Assembly: GCF_016862395.1 (NCBI RefSeq)
Contig: NZ_BOMW01000032.1
Span: forward strand, 1 to 64,000
DNA from: Actinoplanes siamensis
GTDB taxonomy: Bacteria; Actinomycetota; Actinomycetes; Mycobacteriales; Micromonosporaceae
Direction of reading: 5' to 3'
DNA length: 64,000 nt
Shown here: positions 19,914-27,811 of the stretch, piece by piece
Layout of the letters: each line of letters starts with the position of its first letter
Numbering within the stretch: the first letter of the stretch is position 1
Program-made: the position numbers and the translations under genes
Notes under the pieces: model-generated
What the model was told of the DNA's origin: nothing
The model's input: only the letters and a program-made list of their open reading frames with translations
Database searches by the model: none

Positions 19914-20169
19914 CGAGAATGCCACGCTGATCGGGGTGGTCACCGTCGACGAGGTGGAACAGCTCGTCGGCTGGCTGCGGGGTTGCCAGAAACCGCGGGT
20001 CAGCCTGCGTAGATGCAACCATTTGCACACCGGCGCACTCCAGGCCCTGCTGCTTTTCCGGCCGAAGATTTCTGCAGCACCGAAGGACGCCTTCCTGGCG
20101 ACGCAGGTGCTGCCGATGCTCAACGGGGGCAACGGCGAGAACGGCCGACAGGGGACCGAACCACCATGA
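19894..20169 (+). CDS. STAS-like protein of the che operon
   Basis: 91-aa protein starting at TTG 19894, which lies inside the 3' end of cheA behind GGAGGTG. The pattern VSLRRCNHLHTGALQALL resembles the STAS-domain loop in which a phosphorylatable Ser follows Asp; here the pair is His45-Thr46. STAS proteins occur in other chemotaxis operons with an unclear role. The C-terminal tail is Gly/Asn-rich. The family call rests on this pattern alone. Confidence 0.6.
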   Translation: MPLELHDENATLIGVVTVDEVEQLVGWLRGCQKPRVSLRRCNHLHTGALQALLLFRPKISAAPKDAFLATQVLPMLNGGNGENGRQGTEPP

Positions 20170-20537
20170 CCACCGTGATGCTCGTCGACGACTCCGCCAC
20201 CATGCTGATGAGCCTGAAGTCCATCCTGACCAAGGCCGGCTACGCGGTGGAGACCGCGGCCCACGGCAAGGAAGCCCTGGACAAGCTGGGCAAGGGAGTC
20301 AAGCCCAACCTGATCATCAGCGACGTCAACATGCCGCAGATGGACGGGATCACGTTCGCCCGTGAGGCCCGCAAATCCCCGGGTATGCGGTTCACGCCGA
20401 TCCTGATGCTGACGACCGAGTCGGAGCAGTCCAAGCGCGCCGAGGCGAAGAGCGCCGGCGCCACCGGCTGGCTGGTCAAGCCGGTCGGCCCGGACCAACT
20501 GCTCGGCGTGATCAAGCAGGTGCTCCCCGGGGCCTGA
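20166..20537 (+). CDS. cheY: response regulator, CheY-like (second)
   Basis: 123-aa single receiver: Asp8/Asp9, phospho-acceptor Asp53 ([11 protein letters not shown]), Thr in MLTTES and Lys in [11 protein letters not shown], all matching canonical CheY closely. Of the two CheY proteins this one looks more like the motor-binding type, though that cannot be decided from sequence. ATG 20166 overlaps the STAS-like gene (ATGA). Confidence 0.93.
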   Translation: MTTVMLVDDSATMLMSLKSILTKAGYAVETAAHGKEALDKLGKGVKPNLIISDVNMPQMDGITFAREARKSPGMRFTPILMLTTESEQSKRAEAKSAGATGWLVKPVGPDQLLGVIKQVLPGA

Positions 20538-20566
20538 GGCCCGTCCCATCGCAACGGAGGTATCGC

Positions 20567-21613
20567 ATGCCAAGCCTTCTCCGCAGGCTCTCGCTTGCCC
20601 CGGACCAGCCGGAGGAGCAGGGCGTACGGGGGGACGTCGTGGCCGGTGCCCTGGCGCCGATCCCGGCGTACTGCGAGGTGATCGACGGCCATGTGCGGGA
20701 CGTGATCGAGCTCACCGGGGAGGCCGCGCACGCCATCATCCAACAGATGGTGAAGGTCGACTCGCTCGCCGAGGTGATGACCAGTGACGTCTCGCAGCTC
20801 GCCGGCACGCTCAGCCGCACCGAGCAGGAGCTGAGCCAGGTCAGCTCCTCCAACGACCAGTTGGTCGGGCGCCTGATCTCGTACTTCCTCTACCGGGACC
20901 ACCAGATCCGGGCCCTGGTAGACCAGATGCGTGAGCTCAACCAGCACGTCACCCAGATCGAACAGGTCAGCCGGGCCACCAACATCCTGGCGCTGAACGC
21001 CATGATCGAGGCGGTCCGGGCGGGTGAGGCGGGTGAGGGCTTCTCGGTCGTCGCCGACGAGGTGCGCAAGCTGGCGCACCGCTCGTCGGAGGCGGCGCAG
21101 GGCATCGGCAGCAGCATCGCCGACCTGACCGCCAAGCTGGACGCGGTCCTCTCCGACGACACCCAGTTCGACCGGGCCCAGGAGTTCCCGGCGAACGACG
21201 AGGAGACCGCGATGACCCGCCGCCTGGGTGGCATCGCCAACGCCCAGCGGGAGATGTCCGAGATGGTGAGCGGCATCCTGCGCGACACCATCGAGGCCGC
21301 CCGGCAGGTGCAGAGCAGCTCGGACTCACTGGTCACGGAGACCTCCGGAGCCGTCGGCCATGTCCAGTTCCAGGACATCAGCCGGCAGATGCTGGAACAT
21401 GTGGCGGACGCGGTCGCCGACGTGCGCCGGCAGTCCGAGTCCGTCGCTGGTTACGCGCGTGGTGAGGTCAGCGCCGAGGAGGTCCAGGAGCGGGCCATCG
21501 ACGTCGACGATCTGCGGGCGAAGCACGTGATGGCCCGGCAGCGGTTCACGCACGCGGCGCAGACCGGCGAGGACGCGCAGGGCGCGGACGAACCGTTGAT
21601 CGAGTTGTTCTGA
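20567..21613 (+). CDS. soluble MCP-like protein with a CheZ-like C-terminal motif
   Basis: 348-aa cytoplasmic protein without membrane segments. Residues about 100-200 are an MA-type signalling hairpin ([20 protein letters not shown], then [15 protein letters not shown]). After it, near 265-290, comes [16 protein letters not shown], which lines up with the active helix of CheZ (FQDLTGQVIKRMMDVI). Asp270 and Gln274 take the places of the CheZ catalytic pair Asp143/Gln147. No other CheY-P phosphatase is encoded in the operon. A receptor with CheY-P phosphatase activity is a hypothesis. ATG 20567 has a GGAGG site. Confidence 0.78.
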   Translation: MPSLLRRLSLAPDQPEEQGVRGDVVAGALAPIPAYCEVIDGHVRDVIELTGEAAHAIIQQMVKVDSLAEVMTSDVSQLAGTLSRTEQELSQVSSSNDQLVGRLISYFLYRDHQIRALVDQMRELNQHVTQIEQVSRATNILALNAMIEAVRAGEAGEGFSVVADEVRKLAHRSSEAAQGIGSSIADLTAKLDAVLSDDTQFDRAQEFPANDEETAMTRRLGGIANAQREMSEMVSGILRDTIEAARQVQSSSDSLVTETSGAVGHVQFQDISRQMLEHVADAVADVRRQSESVAGYARGEVSAEEVQERAIDVDDLRAKHVMARQRFTHAAQTGEDAQGADEPLIELF

Positions 21614-21639
21614 CAGTTGTCACGGGGGAAGGCGTCGCG

Positions 21640-21912
21640 ATGGCTCGCATGGAGGATTACGGCCGGGAGGTGCCGACCGAGAAGGACGCCGTCAAGGCGC
21701 TCGCGGAGCTGGTCGGCCCGAAGATGGCCGAGGGTCTGTGGGGCCTCGCGGTGCAGTCGCTCGGCCTGCAGCGGCCGGTCACCAGCTCGGCCGACCTGCG
21801 GCGCGTCGCCGAGCTCGTGATGGAGGTGGGTGAGCTGAGCCGGGTGGCCGGCCGGTCGCTCAAGGTCCGGCTGATCACGTACGAGGCGCTGGCCCGGACG
21901 GTCCAGTCGTGA
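21640..21912 (+). CDS. hypothetical che-operon protein
   Basis: 90-aa helical protein with no recognised domain (DAVKALAELVGPKMAEGLW, RRVAELVMEVGELSR). A GGGGGAAGG ribosome site supports ATG 21640. Its stop overlaps the GTG of the GAF gene, so it belongs to the operon. A small helical adaptor is possible; function unknown. Confidence 0.7.
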   Translation: MARMEDYGREVPTEKDAVKALAELVGPKMAEGLWGLAVQSLGLQRPVTSSADLRRVAELVMEVGELSRVAGRSLKVRLITYEALARTVQS

Positions 21913-22427
21913 GGTTGCCGGAGTATCCGCAGCTGTACGACCCGGCCCGGATCCGCGAGATCGCCCGGCTCGGCCTGGACCAGGAGGAGCACCGCGCCGA
22001 GCTCACCGAGGTGGTCGAGGACGTGGCGAACCGGCTCGACACCCCGTTCGCGGTGCTGGACATCCTGCTCGACGACGCACAGGTGTTCCTGGCCGGGCAC
22101 GGGCCGGTGCCGGGCTGGCTCGCCGAGGCGGGCGGCACCCCGATCGAGTGGGCGTTCTGCACGCCGATGCTCGGGCACCGCCGGCCGCACGCGGTCGAGG
22201 ACTTCACCACGCACCCGGTGTTCCAGGAGAACCCGCTGGTCACAGTCGAGGGCTTGCGGTCGTTCGCCGGCGCCCCGCTGATCTCCTCGGGCGGTTTCGT
22301 GCTGGGCGGCCTGTGCGCGCTGGACCTGCGCCGCCGCCGCTTCAGCGACATCGACCTGAAATACCTCTCCGAGATGGCCGACGAGACGGTCCGCACCATC
22401 GAGAGGCACGCCGAAGCGGCATCATGA
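21909..22427 (+). CDS. GAF-domain protein
   Basis: 172 aa, essentially one GAF domain: TPFAVLDILLDDAQVFLAGHG at the start of the fold, then TPIEWAFCTPML, the SFAGAPLISSGGFVLGGLCALD strands and a C-terminal helix. It probably senses a small molecule or redox state inside the cell. There is no output domain, so it must signal through a partner, plausibly the soluble receptors. GTG 21909 overlaps the previous stop. Last gene of the che operon; the remnant HhH-GPD start codon lies 5 bp later. Confidence 0.8.
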   Translation: MRLPEYPQLYDPARIREIARLGLDQEEHRAELTEVVEDVANRLDTPFAVLDILLDDAQVFLAGHGPVPGWLAEAGGTPIEWAFCTPMLGHRRPHAVEDFTTHPVFQENPLVTVEGLRSFAGAPLISSGGFVLGGLCALDLRRRRFSDIDLKYLSEMADETVRTIERHAEAAS

Positions 22428-22431
22428 TCCC

Positions 22432-22532
22432 ATGAGTTTCTCCCTGCCCATCCCCGCCGAGGCCAACGCGCTGCTGGACCATGACCCCTTGGCGCTCTGC
22501 CCGGTGCGGTCCTGGACAGGCTGATCCTGGAA
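22432..22532 (+). pseudogene. 5' remnant of a HhH-GPD repair gene
   Basis: ATG 22432 opens MSFSLPIPAEANALLDHDPLAL, which matches the start of the intact gene at 24433 (MVIALPVPAEANDLLNRDPLAI). The frame then slips: a +1 shift near 22494 gives LPGAVLDRLIL, matching LLGLVLDQQIT of the intact copy, while the original frame stops at 22522. Homology ends at about 22530, exactly where the darG stop codon lies. It is a degenerate, truncated paralogue. Confidence 0.7.
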
Positions 22533-23627
22533 CTACCGAGAAGTCGCGAGGACGGGCGCGGGCGCCGGGGGAAGCAGCCCGTTCCGCGCCAGGTGTCGAG
22601 CCGCGACGCGGATGTGGCGATCAGTGAACATCCGCGCCTTGCGGATGCTCCATCGGCTCACTCGTTGAGCCAGGATCTCCGTGTCCGAGGTGACCGAGCC
22701 CTGGGTTGCCGCGAAGTGCACAGTCGCCAACAGTTCGAGGCTGTACGGAGTTTCGAATCCGTCGACCAGAGACAGCAGCGACTCGAGAGCTTGCAGTTGG
22801 GCAGGGTGCCCGCTCAGCTCCGCTTCAGCCGCCTCCGCGCTGCCGGGCGTCAGGTTGACGGGCGCAAGATCGGTGACTGCCGCAGAACGGTCACCGATGC
22901 CGCTCAGATAGTGGCCCTCCAGGGTGTCGAGAGCTCCGTTGAGACCTACGGAGTAAGGGCCGTACGTTCCTCGGACGAATTCCAGCCGCAGCGGCGCACC
23001 GAGTACCTGAAGAAGATAGGCCAGTTTTTGTATTTCCAGTTCGCTGACGCCTTCGCGTGCCTCATGCGTGGCGGCACGGCTGAGGTATCGAGCGATCGAC
23101 GCCAGCAGCAGGGCCCTGTTGGCGGTCAGGTTCGGGCGAGGTGTCGCATTCGGCATCGATGCGGCTGCGGGAGCCCCCTCAGGGGCGAAAACCAGGGCAC
23201 GAACATCGGGCATCCGGGAGCATGCCTGCTCTATCAGCGGCCGCACCTCGGCCCAGTCGAGCCCGCCGTTTCCGCACCCCAGGGCCGGTATCGCGAGCGA
23301 CCGGATGCGGTGCTCGTGAACCAGAGACACCAGTGAATCCAAGCCGGCGGCGATGTCGGAGAGTTGCGAAGCGTTGCGCCAGTGCTGCTTGGTGGGAAAG
23401 TTGAGGATGTAGCGTCTCGGCCCCAGCACTCCGGTGTCGAAGAGCCAGACCTGGCCCAATTGGATCTCTCCGCGAGCGCATGCGGCCCGGTAGGCGCGGA
23501 AGTTGGCGGGGAAGGCCCTCTTGAACTGTAGGGCGATGCCCTTTCCCATCACACCCACCGTGTTCACCGTGTTGACGAGTGCTTCGACCTCTGAGGTCAG
23601 GAGGTTGCCATGGCCCACTTCGATCAT
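22533..23627 (-). CDS. darG: DarG-type macrodomain antitoxin
   Basis: 364 aa. The N-terminal macrodomain (1-155) has GHGNLLTSEVEALVNTVN and GVMGKGIALQFKRAFP, the DarG signature; this domain removes ADP-ribose from DNA. Residues about 170-364 form a helical C-terminal domain as in DarG, which also binds the toxin. ATG 23627 has an AGGAAG site and overlaps (ATGA) the stop of the frame that continues darT, so the pair was one operon. The region is visibly less GC-rich than its surroundings and has the opposite orientation to the che operon. Confidence 0.9.
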   Translation of the reverse strand: MIEVGHGNLLTSEVEALVNTVNTVGVMGKGIALQFKRAFPANFRAYRAACARGEIQLGQVWLFDTGVLGPRRYILNFPTKQHWRNASQLSDIAAGLDSLVSLVHEHRIRSLAIPALGCGNGGLDWAEVRPLIEQACSRMPDVRALVFAPEGAPAAASMPNATPRPNLTANRALLLASIARYLSRAATHEAREGVSELEIQKLAYLLQVLGAPLRLEFVRGTYGPYSVGLNGALDTLEGHYLSGIGDRSAAVTDLAPVNLTPGSAEAAEAELSGHPAQLQALESLLSLVDGFETPYSLELLATVHFAATQGSVTSDTEILAQRVSRWSIRKARMFTDRHIRVAARHLARNGLLPPAPAPVLATSR

Positions 23628-24312
23628 CTTCCTGACCCCCGCTCGAATCCGTAGTACCAACGTGGTCTTGCGATGACCTTGTCGGCGAGTGGGCTTCCCT
23701 TCACGAGCTTTGCGACCTGCGCTTTGTAGTCGTCATCGTAGGTCGCGACCCAGCGGATCAACGACAGGGGAACGGGCCGTGCACGAGGAACTCCGCCAGG
23801 CGGCGACGTTGCCGGTCCGGATCGTCCTGGGTGTTGTTCCAACGTTCGGCATCCATGAGGGGCCAGTCCACCAGCGTTTCCAACGACTCGGGGGCAGAGG
23901 TGAACTCGGTGGTGGCAGTGGCGGCGTTACCGTCGGTCGCGACCCAGTCAAGTGTCGCTCCCAGCATCGCGTCGGTGGTTGTGACCAGGTACACCAGCGG
24001 GCGGTCGCCGCCCTGGTAGCGATCGGGTATCGCATCGCGATGGTCGCACGCGATGCGATACAGCATGGGTGAGCGGGGCGCGAAATAGAACGGGACGTAG
24101 TCGCCGACGTGAGCTCCAGGAGCGATGGGCACGGCGCGCCGTCGTCGTCGCTCCTTGATGTCCGTTGCGCCCACCTCGGTCCCCATAAGTCCGGAACGCG
24201 CTTCGACATCACAGGCGAGGTGTCGCGTCTCCGTTATCGAGGCGAGGTTGTCCAGATGGGTGAAGTGGTAGAGCCAGTGATTCCTCGATGTCCCTGCTTC
24301 CTCCTGGGTCAT
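23624..24312 (-). pseudogene. darT: DarT-type DNA ADP-ribosyltransferase toxin, frameshifted
   Basis: DarT (DUF4433) transfers ADP-ribose from NAD to thymidine in single-stranded DNA. Frame one from ATG 24312 gives 184 aa: YHFTHLDNLASI near 15, VPFYFAPRSPMLY near 73 and AEFLVHGPFP near 173, where Glu174 corresponds to the catalytic Glu. It then stops at 23758. The next frame continues directly with LSLIRWVATYDDDYKAQ to FERGSGR and ends at 23624, overlapping darG by ATGA. The break is at a C4 run (23767-23770); one extra C would restore about 229 aa. It is either a true mutation, a phase-variable tract, or a sequencing error. Confidence 0.85.
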
Positions 24313-24432
24313 GCTGTCTTGACCACCTGAACTCGTCGTGACCGCTGCGGCCGGAGGACCATACCGCCGGGGTACGACAGAAACGGGCCATCCGCTTGAC
24401 CCTCATAGCTCACCGGCGGGCAGGATGGCTTC

Positions 24433-25008
24433 ATGGTAATTGCGCTTCCCGTGCCGGCCGAGGCCAACGATCTTCTCAACCGTGACCCGCTGGCGATCCT
24501 GCTCGGCCTGGTCCTGGACCAGCAGATCACCATGGAGAAGGCGTTCACCTCGCCGCTCGTGCTGGCGCAGCGGCTGGGCCACGAGCCGGCCGCGGCCGAG
24601 CTCGCCGACTTCGACCCGGACGCGCTGCTGGAGATCTTCGCGGCGCCGCCGGCGCTGCACCGTTTTCCGAAGGCGATGGCCGGCCGGGTCCAGGAGGTCT
24701 GCCGGGTGATCGCCGATCAGTACGACGGCGACGTCGCCGCGCTCTGGTGCGACGTGCCGACCGGCGCCGAGCTGTACCGTCGGATCCTCGCGCTGCCCGG
24801 CTTCGGCAAGCAGAAGGCGCAGATCTTCGTGGCGCTGCTCGGCAAGCAGTGCGGGGTGCGGCCGTCCGGCTGGCGGGAGGCGGCCGGTGGATACGGCGAC
24901 GAGGGCGCCTACCGGTCGGTCGCGGACATCGTCGACGATGAGTCCCTGGGCAAGGTCCGGGAGTACAAGAAGGCCGCGAAGGCAGAGGCCAGAGCGGCAA
25001 AGGCGTAG
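24433..25008 (+). CDS. HhH-GPD-type base excision repair protein
   Basis: 191-aa predicted DNA glycosylase-like protein of the short actinobacterial HhH-GPD family. GLVLDQQITMEKAF near 25 is family-typical; the helix-hairpin-helix LPGFGKQKAQIF is near 120-132. No iron-sulfur cysteines are seen and the Lys/Asp catalytic position could not be assigned. The C-terminus is Lys/Ala-rich. A broken copy of its 5' end lies 2.0 kb upstream on the far side of darTG. CAGGA precedes the ATG. Confidence 0.85.
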   Translation: MVIALPVPAEANDLLNRDPLAILLGLVLDQQITMEKAFTSPLVLAQRLGHEPAAAELADFDPDALLEIFAAPPALHRFPKAMAGRVQEVCRVIADQYDGDVAALWCDVPTGAELYRRILALPGFGKQKAQIFVALLGKQCGVRPSGWREAAGGYGDEGAYRSVADIVDDESLGKVREYKKAAKAEARAAKA

Positions 25009-25068
25009 ACCAGGTGGCCGGCACCGGCTGACCGGTGCGAGGATGGCGGGGTCGAACGGGAGACCCCT

Positions 25069-25443
25069 GTGAAGAAGCAGCCCTCGGTGTTGATCACCGA
25101 TGCCGCGCGGAGCCCCAGCGATCAACTGCGTAGCCGGGAGATCCGCTACGTGACGATGATGAGCGTCCGGGCCGGCTGTCTGATCCTCGGCGGGGTGCTG
25201 ATCAGTCTCGAGGTGCCGCTGCTGCCGCTCTGGCTGATCCTGTGCGCGGCCGGGATGGTGTTTCTGCCCTGGGCGGCGGTGCTGATCGCCAACGACCGCC
25301 CGCCCAAGACCAAGGAGGAGCGGGCCGCCGACGCGGCGGCCCGCGAGCGCCGGCAGCGGGCCCTGGCCGAATCGGCGGCGGTGGAGACGCCGGAGCCGAT
25401 CACCATCGACGCGGAGATCGTCGAGCCGGACAAGAACCCGTGA
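25069..25443 (+). CDS. DUF3099 membrane protein
   Basis: 124 aa. Two membrane helices at about 28-45 and 50-72 (SVRAGCLILGGVLIS; LWLILCAAGMVFLPWAAVLIAN) follow a soluble N-terminus beginning with VLITDAARSP. The C-terminal half is charged and cytoplasmic by the positive-inside rule. This matches the conserved actinobacterial DUF3099 family, function unknown. It starts at GTG 25069, 60 bp after the HhH-GPD gene. Confidence 0.8.
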   Translation: MKKQPSVLITDAARSPSDQLRSREIRYVTMMSVRAGCLILGGVLISLEVPLLPLWLILCAAGMVFLPWAAVLIANDRPPKTKEERAADAAARERRQRALAESAAVETPEPITIDAEIVEPDKNP

Positions 25444-25542
25444 GAAGCACGTTCCTGTTTCGTACGTCCGCTGTGGTCCGGGCCGCCGCTTCCGCCGGGA
25501 CCCTTGCGGGCTGAGCCGGCCGCCGGCGCGCCCGGCCGGGAG

Positions 25543-25632
25543 GGCGGCGTCCGTGGTGGGCGCGCTCAGCCCGCGAGATTCGGCCGGGCGGCGTCCGTGG
25601 GTGGGCGTGATCAACCCGCGGGATGCGGCCGG
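25543..25632. repeat. imperfect 44-bp tandem duplication
   Basis: GGCGGCGTCCGTGG...CCCGCG...CGGCCGGG occurs at 25543 and again at 25587, with small differences. The second unit runs into the 3' end of the PfkB-family gene and supplies its stop codon. It occupies the convergent gap after DUF3099. Confidence 0.6.
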
Positions 25633-26507
25633 GCCCCCAACCGCTGGACGGCGGCGGCGCCCAGGGCCGCCCCGGCCGCCAGCGCGTCCGGCGGTTCCGC
25701 GCCGGTCAGCCACGCGCCCAGCAGACCGGCGGCGAAGGCGTCGCCCGCCCCGGTCGGGTCCAGCACCCGCACCGGCGTCGCCGGAGCCGACCAGGTGGCC
25801 CCGTCCCGGGCCGCCCACACCGCGCCGCCGGCGCCCTGTTTCACCACTGCATGCTGAACGAATCCGGTCAGGTGGGTCGCCTGTGACGTGGCGTCGCCCG
25901 GTCCGGCCAGCACGTCGGCCTCGTCCGCGTTGCACAGGAGCAGGTCCACATCCCGTACCCAGGCGAGGAAGTCCCCGGCCCCGGCGTCGCGCAACGGGGC
26001 GGCGGACGCCGCGTCGACGCTCACCGTGAGCCCGAAGTCGCGGGCGGCCGTCAGGGCCGCCCGGCCCGCCGGCCGGGACCCGGCGTGCAGCAGCGGATAT
26101 CCGGACAGATGCAGGTGGCCGCCGGGCGCCGCGGCCGTGAGCACCGCTGTCACGTGCCCCGGGTCGAGCAGCAGGCAGGCGCCCCGGTCGGTGATCATGG
26201 TGCGCTCGCCGGCGCCGGTGAGCACCACCACGCTGCCGGTGGCCGCGCCCGGGCACACCTGGATCGCGTCGCCCACCCCGGCCGCGGCCAGCTCGGCCAC
26301 CCGGTCCCGGCCGGCCTGGTCGTCGCCGACCGCCGCGACGAGCGTCGCCGCCCGCCCGGCATGGGCCAGCCAGGCAGCGGTGTTGGCCGCCTGGCCGCCG
26401 CCGCTCACCCGGATCGCGGCCGCGGTGTCCGAACCCGGCCGGATCGGGCCGTCGTGCTCCACCAGCACGTCGGTGACCAGATCACCGACGACGATCACCG
26501 GGCCCAC
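25611..26507 (-). CDS. PfkB-family carbohydrate kinase, probable pseudouridine kinase
   Basis: 298 aa. PfkB signatures are the N-terminal IRVSGGGQAANTAAW glycine motif and the C-terminal DPTGAGDAFAAGLLG, with the catalytic Asp and anion hole. It lies 3 bp downstream of psuG on the same strand, so phosphorylation of pseudouridine to pseudouridine 5'-phosphate is the likely reaction; a ribokinase-type sugar kinase is the alternative. The start is taken as GTG 26507, without a clear ribosome site, consistent with coupling to psuG. The last codons lie in a duplicated segment. Confidence 0.8.
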   Translation of the reverse strand: MGPVIVVGDLVTDVLVEHDGPIRPGSDTAAAIRVSGGGQAANTAAWLAHAGRAATLVAAVGDDQAGRDRVAELAAAGVGDAIQVCPGAATGSVVVLTGAGERTMITDRGACLLLDPGHVTAVLTAAAPGGHLHLSGYPLLHAGSRPAGRAALTAARDFGLTVSVDAASAAPLRDAGAGDFLAWVRDVDLLLCNADEADVLAGPGDATSQATHLTGFVQHAVVKQGAGGAVWAARDGATWSAPATPVRVLDPTGAGDAFAAGLLGAWLTGAEPPDALAAGAALGAAAVQRLGARPHPAG

Positions 26508-26510
26508 GGC

Positions 26511-27461
26511 TCAGGCCGGCACGGAGAAGCCCACCGGCGCGGCGGTCCCGGCGCTCTCGGCGGCCGCGATCCGGGCCGCGAGGGCGGCGTTGCGCAGGAT
26601 GATCCGCACGTTGGTGGCCAGACTCCGGCCGTCGGTGCTGGAGTGGAAGTGCGCCAGCAGGAACGGGGTGACCGCCTTGCCGGTGACGCCCTGTTCGGCC
26701 AGCAGCGCGAGCCCCGAGGCCAGGGTGCGGTCGTGCAGCTCCGGGTCCAGCTGCTCGTCCGTGGGCAGCGGGTTGGCGAGCACCAGCGCGCCCTCGGTGA
26801 CCTCCTGGTCGCGGCGCGCCCGGATGAAGTCGGCCACCTGCTCCGGCGAGTCCAGCTGCCAGTCGACGTCGAAGCCGCCGTCGGTGATGAAGAAACCCGG
26901 GAAGCGCCGGGTGCCGTACCCGGCCACGGAGACGCCCAGCGTCTCCATCCGCTCCAGGGTGGCGCCCACGTCGAGGATCGACTTGACCCCGGCGCAGACC
27001 ACCACGATCGGGGTCCGGGCGAGCGCGGTCAGGTCGGCCGACTCGTCGAACGTCACATTCGCCTCGCGGTGCACCCCGCCGAGGCCGCCGGTGGCGAACA
27101 CGCCGATCCCGGCCGCCGCGGCGACCGCGCTGGTGGCGGCGACAGTGGTGGCGCCGTCCGCCCGCCTGGCCGCGGCGATCGCCAGGTCCCGCACGGACAG
27201 CTTGGCCACGTCGCCGGCGAGCGCCAGGTGCTCGATCTGCGCGTCGTCCAGCCCGGCGATCAGCTCACCGCCGATCATCCCGATGGTGGCCGGGACGGCG
27301 CCGTTGTCCCGGACGGTCTGTTCGATCTCCCGGGCCACCCGCAGATTGTCCGGGTGCGGCAGGCCGTGCGAGATGATCGTGCTCTCCAGGGCCACCACCG
27401 GCCGGCCCTCCCGGCGCGCACGGGTCACGTGGTCGCCGTAGCGAATAGCGAAGTCAGTCAC
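26511..27461 (-). CDS. psuG: pseudouridine-5'-phosphate glycosidase
   Basis: 316-aa cytoplasmic enzyme that splits pseudouridine 5'-phosphate into uracil and ribose 5-phosphate. Family motifs are VVALESTIISHGLPHPDN with the catalytic Glu, PATIGMIGGELIAGL, and VVVCAGVKSILDVGATLE with the catalytic Lys, plus YGTRRFPGFF. GTG 27461 is chosen because it opens the conserved region and sits 7 nt after a TACCTT box on this strand, as in a leaderless mRNA; TTG or GTG codons just upstream are alternatives. It forms a catabolic pair with the kinase. Confidence 0.93.
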   Translation of the reverse strand: MTDFAIRYGDHVTRARREGRPVVALESTIISHGLPHPDNLRVAREIEQTVRDNGAVPATIGMIGGELIAGLDDAQIEHLALAGDVAKLSVRDLAIAAARRADGATTVAATSAVAAAAGIGVFATGGLGGVHREANVTFDESADLTALARTPIVVVCAGVKSILDVGATLERMETLGVSVAGYGTRRFPGFFITDGGFDVDWQLDSPEQVADFIRARRDQEVTEGALVLANPLPTDEQLDPELHDRTLASGLALLAEQGVTGKAVTPFLLAHFHSSTDGRSLATNVRIILRNAALAARIAAAESAGTAAPVGFSVPA

Positions 27462-27468
27462 GATCACC

Positions 27469-27474
27469 AAGGTA
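27469..27474 (-). promoter_or_regulatory. -10-like box for psuG
   Basis: TACCTT on the minus strand, 7 nt before GTG 27461, with no ribosome site between. It predicts a leaderless psuG transcript. Confidence 0.35.
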
Positions 27475-27585
27475 CGGCCCCAGGCAGGCCTGTTGTCGTT
27501 GGACCGGTCAGGCGTGAGGTGCAAGACTTGTCGGCTGGAGGTTTTCCTCTCCGACCTTTAGTGAACTCCCGAAGGGCAGATACCT

Positions 27586-27804
27586 GTGAGCACCCAGATC
27601 CTCGAGCGTCCGGAGACCAAGGACGCCGACACCGGTCCGGAGATGTTCCACTACGTGCGCAAGGAGAAGATCGCGGAAAGTGCCGTGATGGGCACCTACG
27701 TGGTGGCGCTGTGCGGGGAGACCTTCCCGGTGACCAAGACCCCCAAGCCCGGCTCGCCGGTCTGCCCGCAGTGCAAGGAGATCTACGAAGCCATGAAGGC
27801 CTGA
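27586..27804 (+). CDS. DUF3039 protein
   Basis: 72-aa small conserved actinobacterial protein. The conserved core is MFHYVRKEKIAESAVMGTYV, followed by ALCGETF and PVCPQCKEIYEAM; three Cys (CG...CPQC) suggest a zinc-binding knuckle. Function unknown. It starts at GTG 27586. A hairpin with arms GTCGG/CCGAC and GGAGG/CCTC at 27530-27555 lies in its leader. Confidence 0.85.
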   Translation: MSTQILERPETKDADTGPEMFHYVRKEKIAESAVMGTYVVALCGETFPVTKTPKPGSPVCPQCKEIYEAMKA

Positions 27805-27811
27805 TCGGGGC

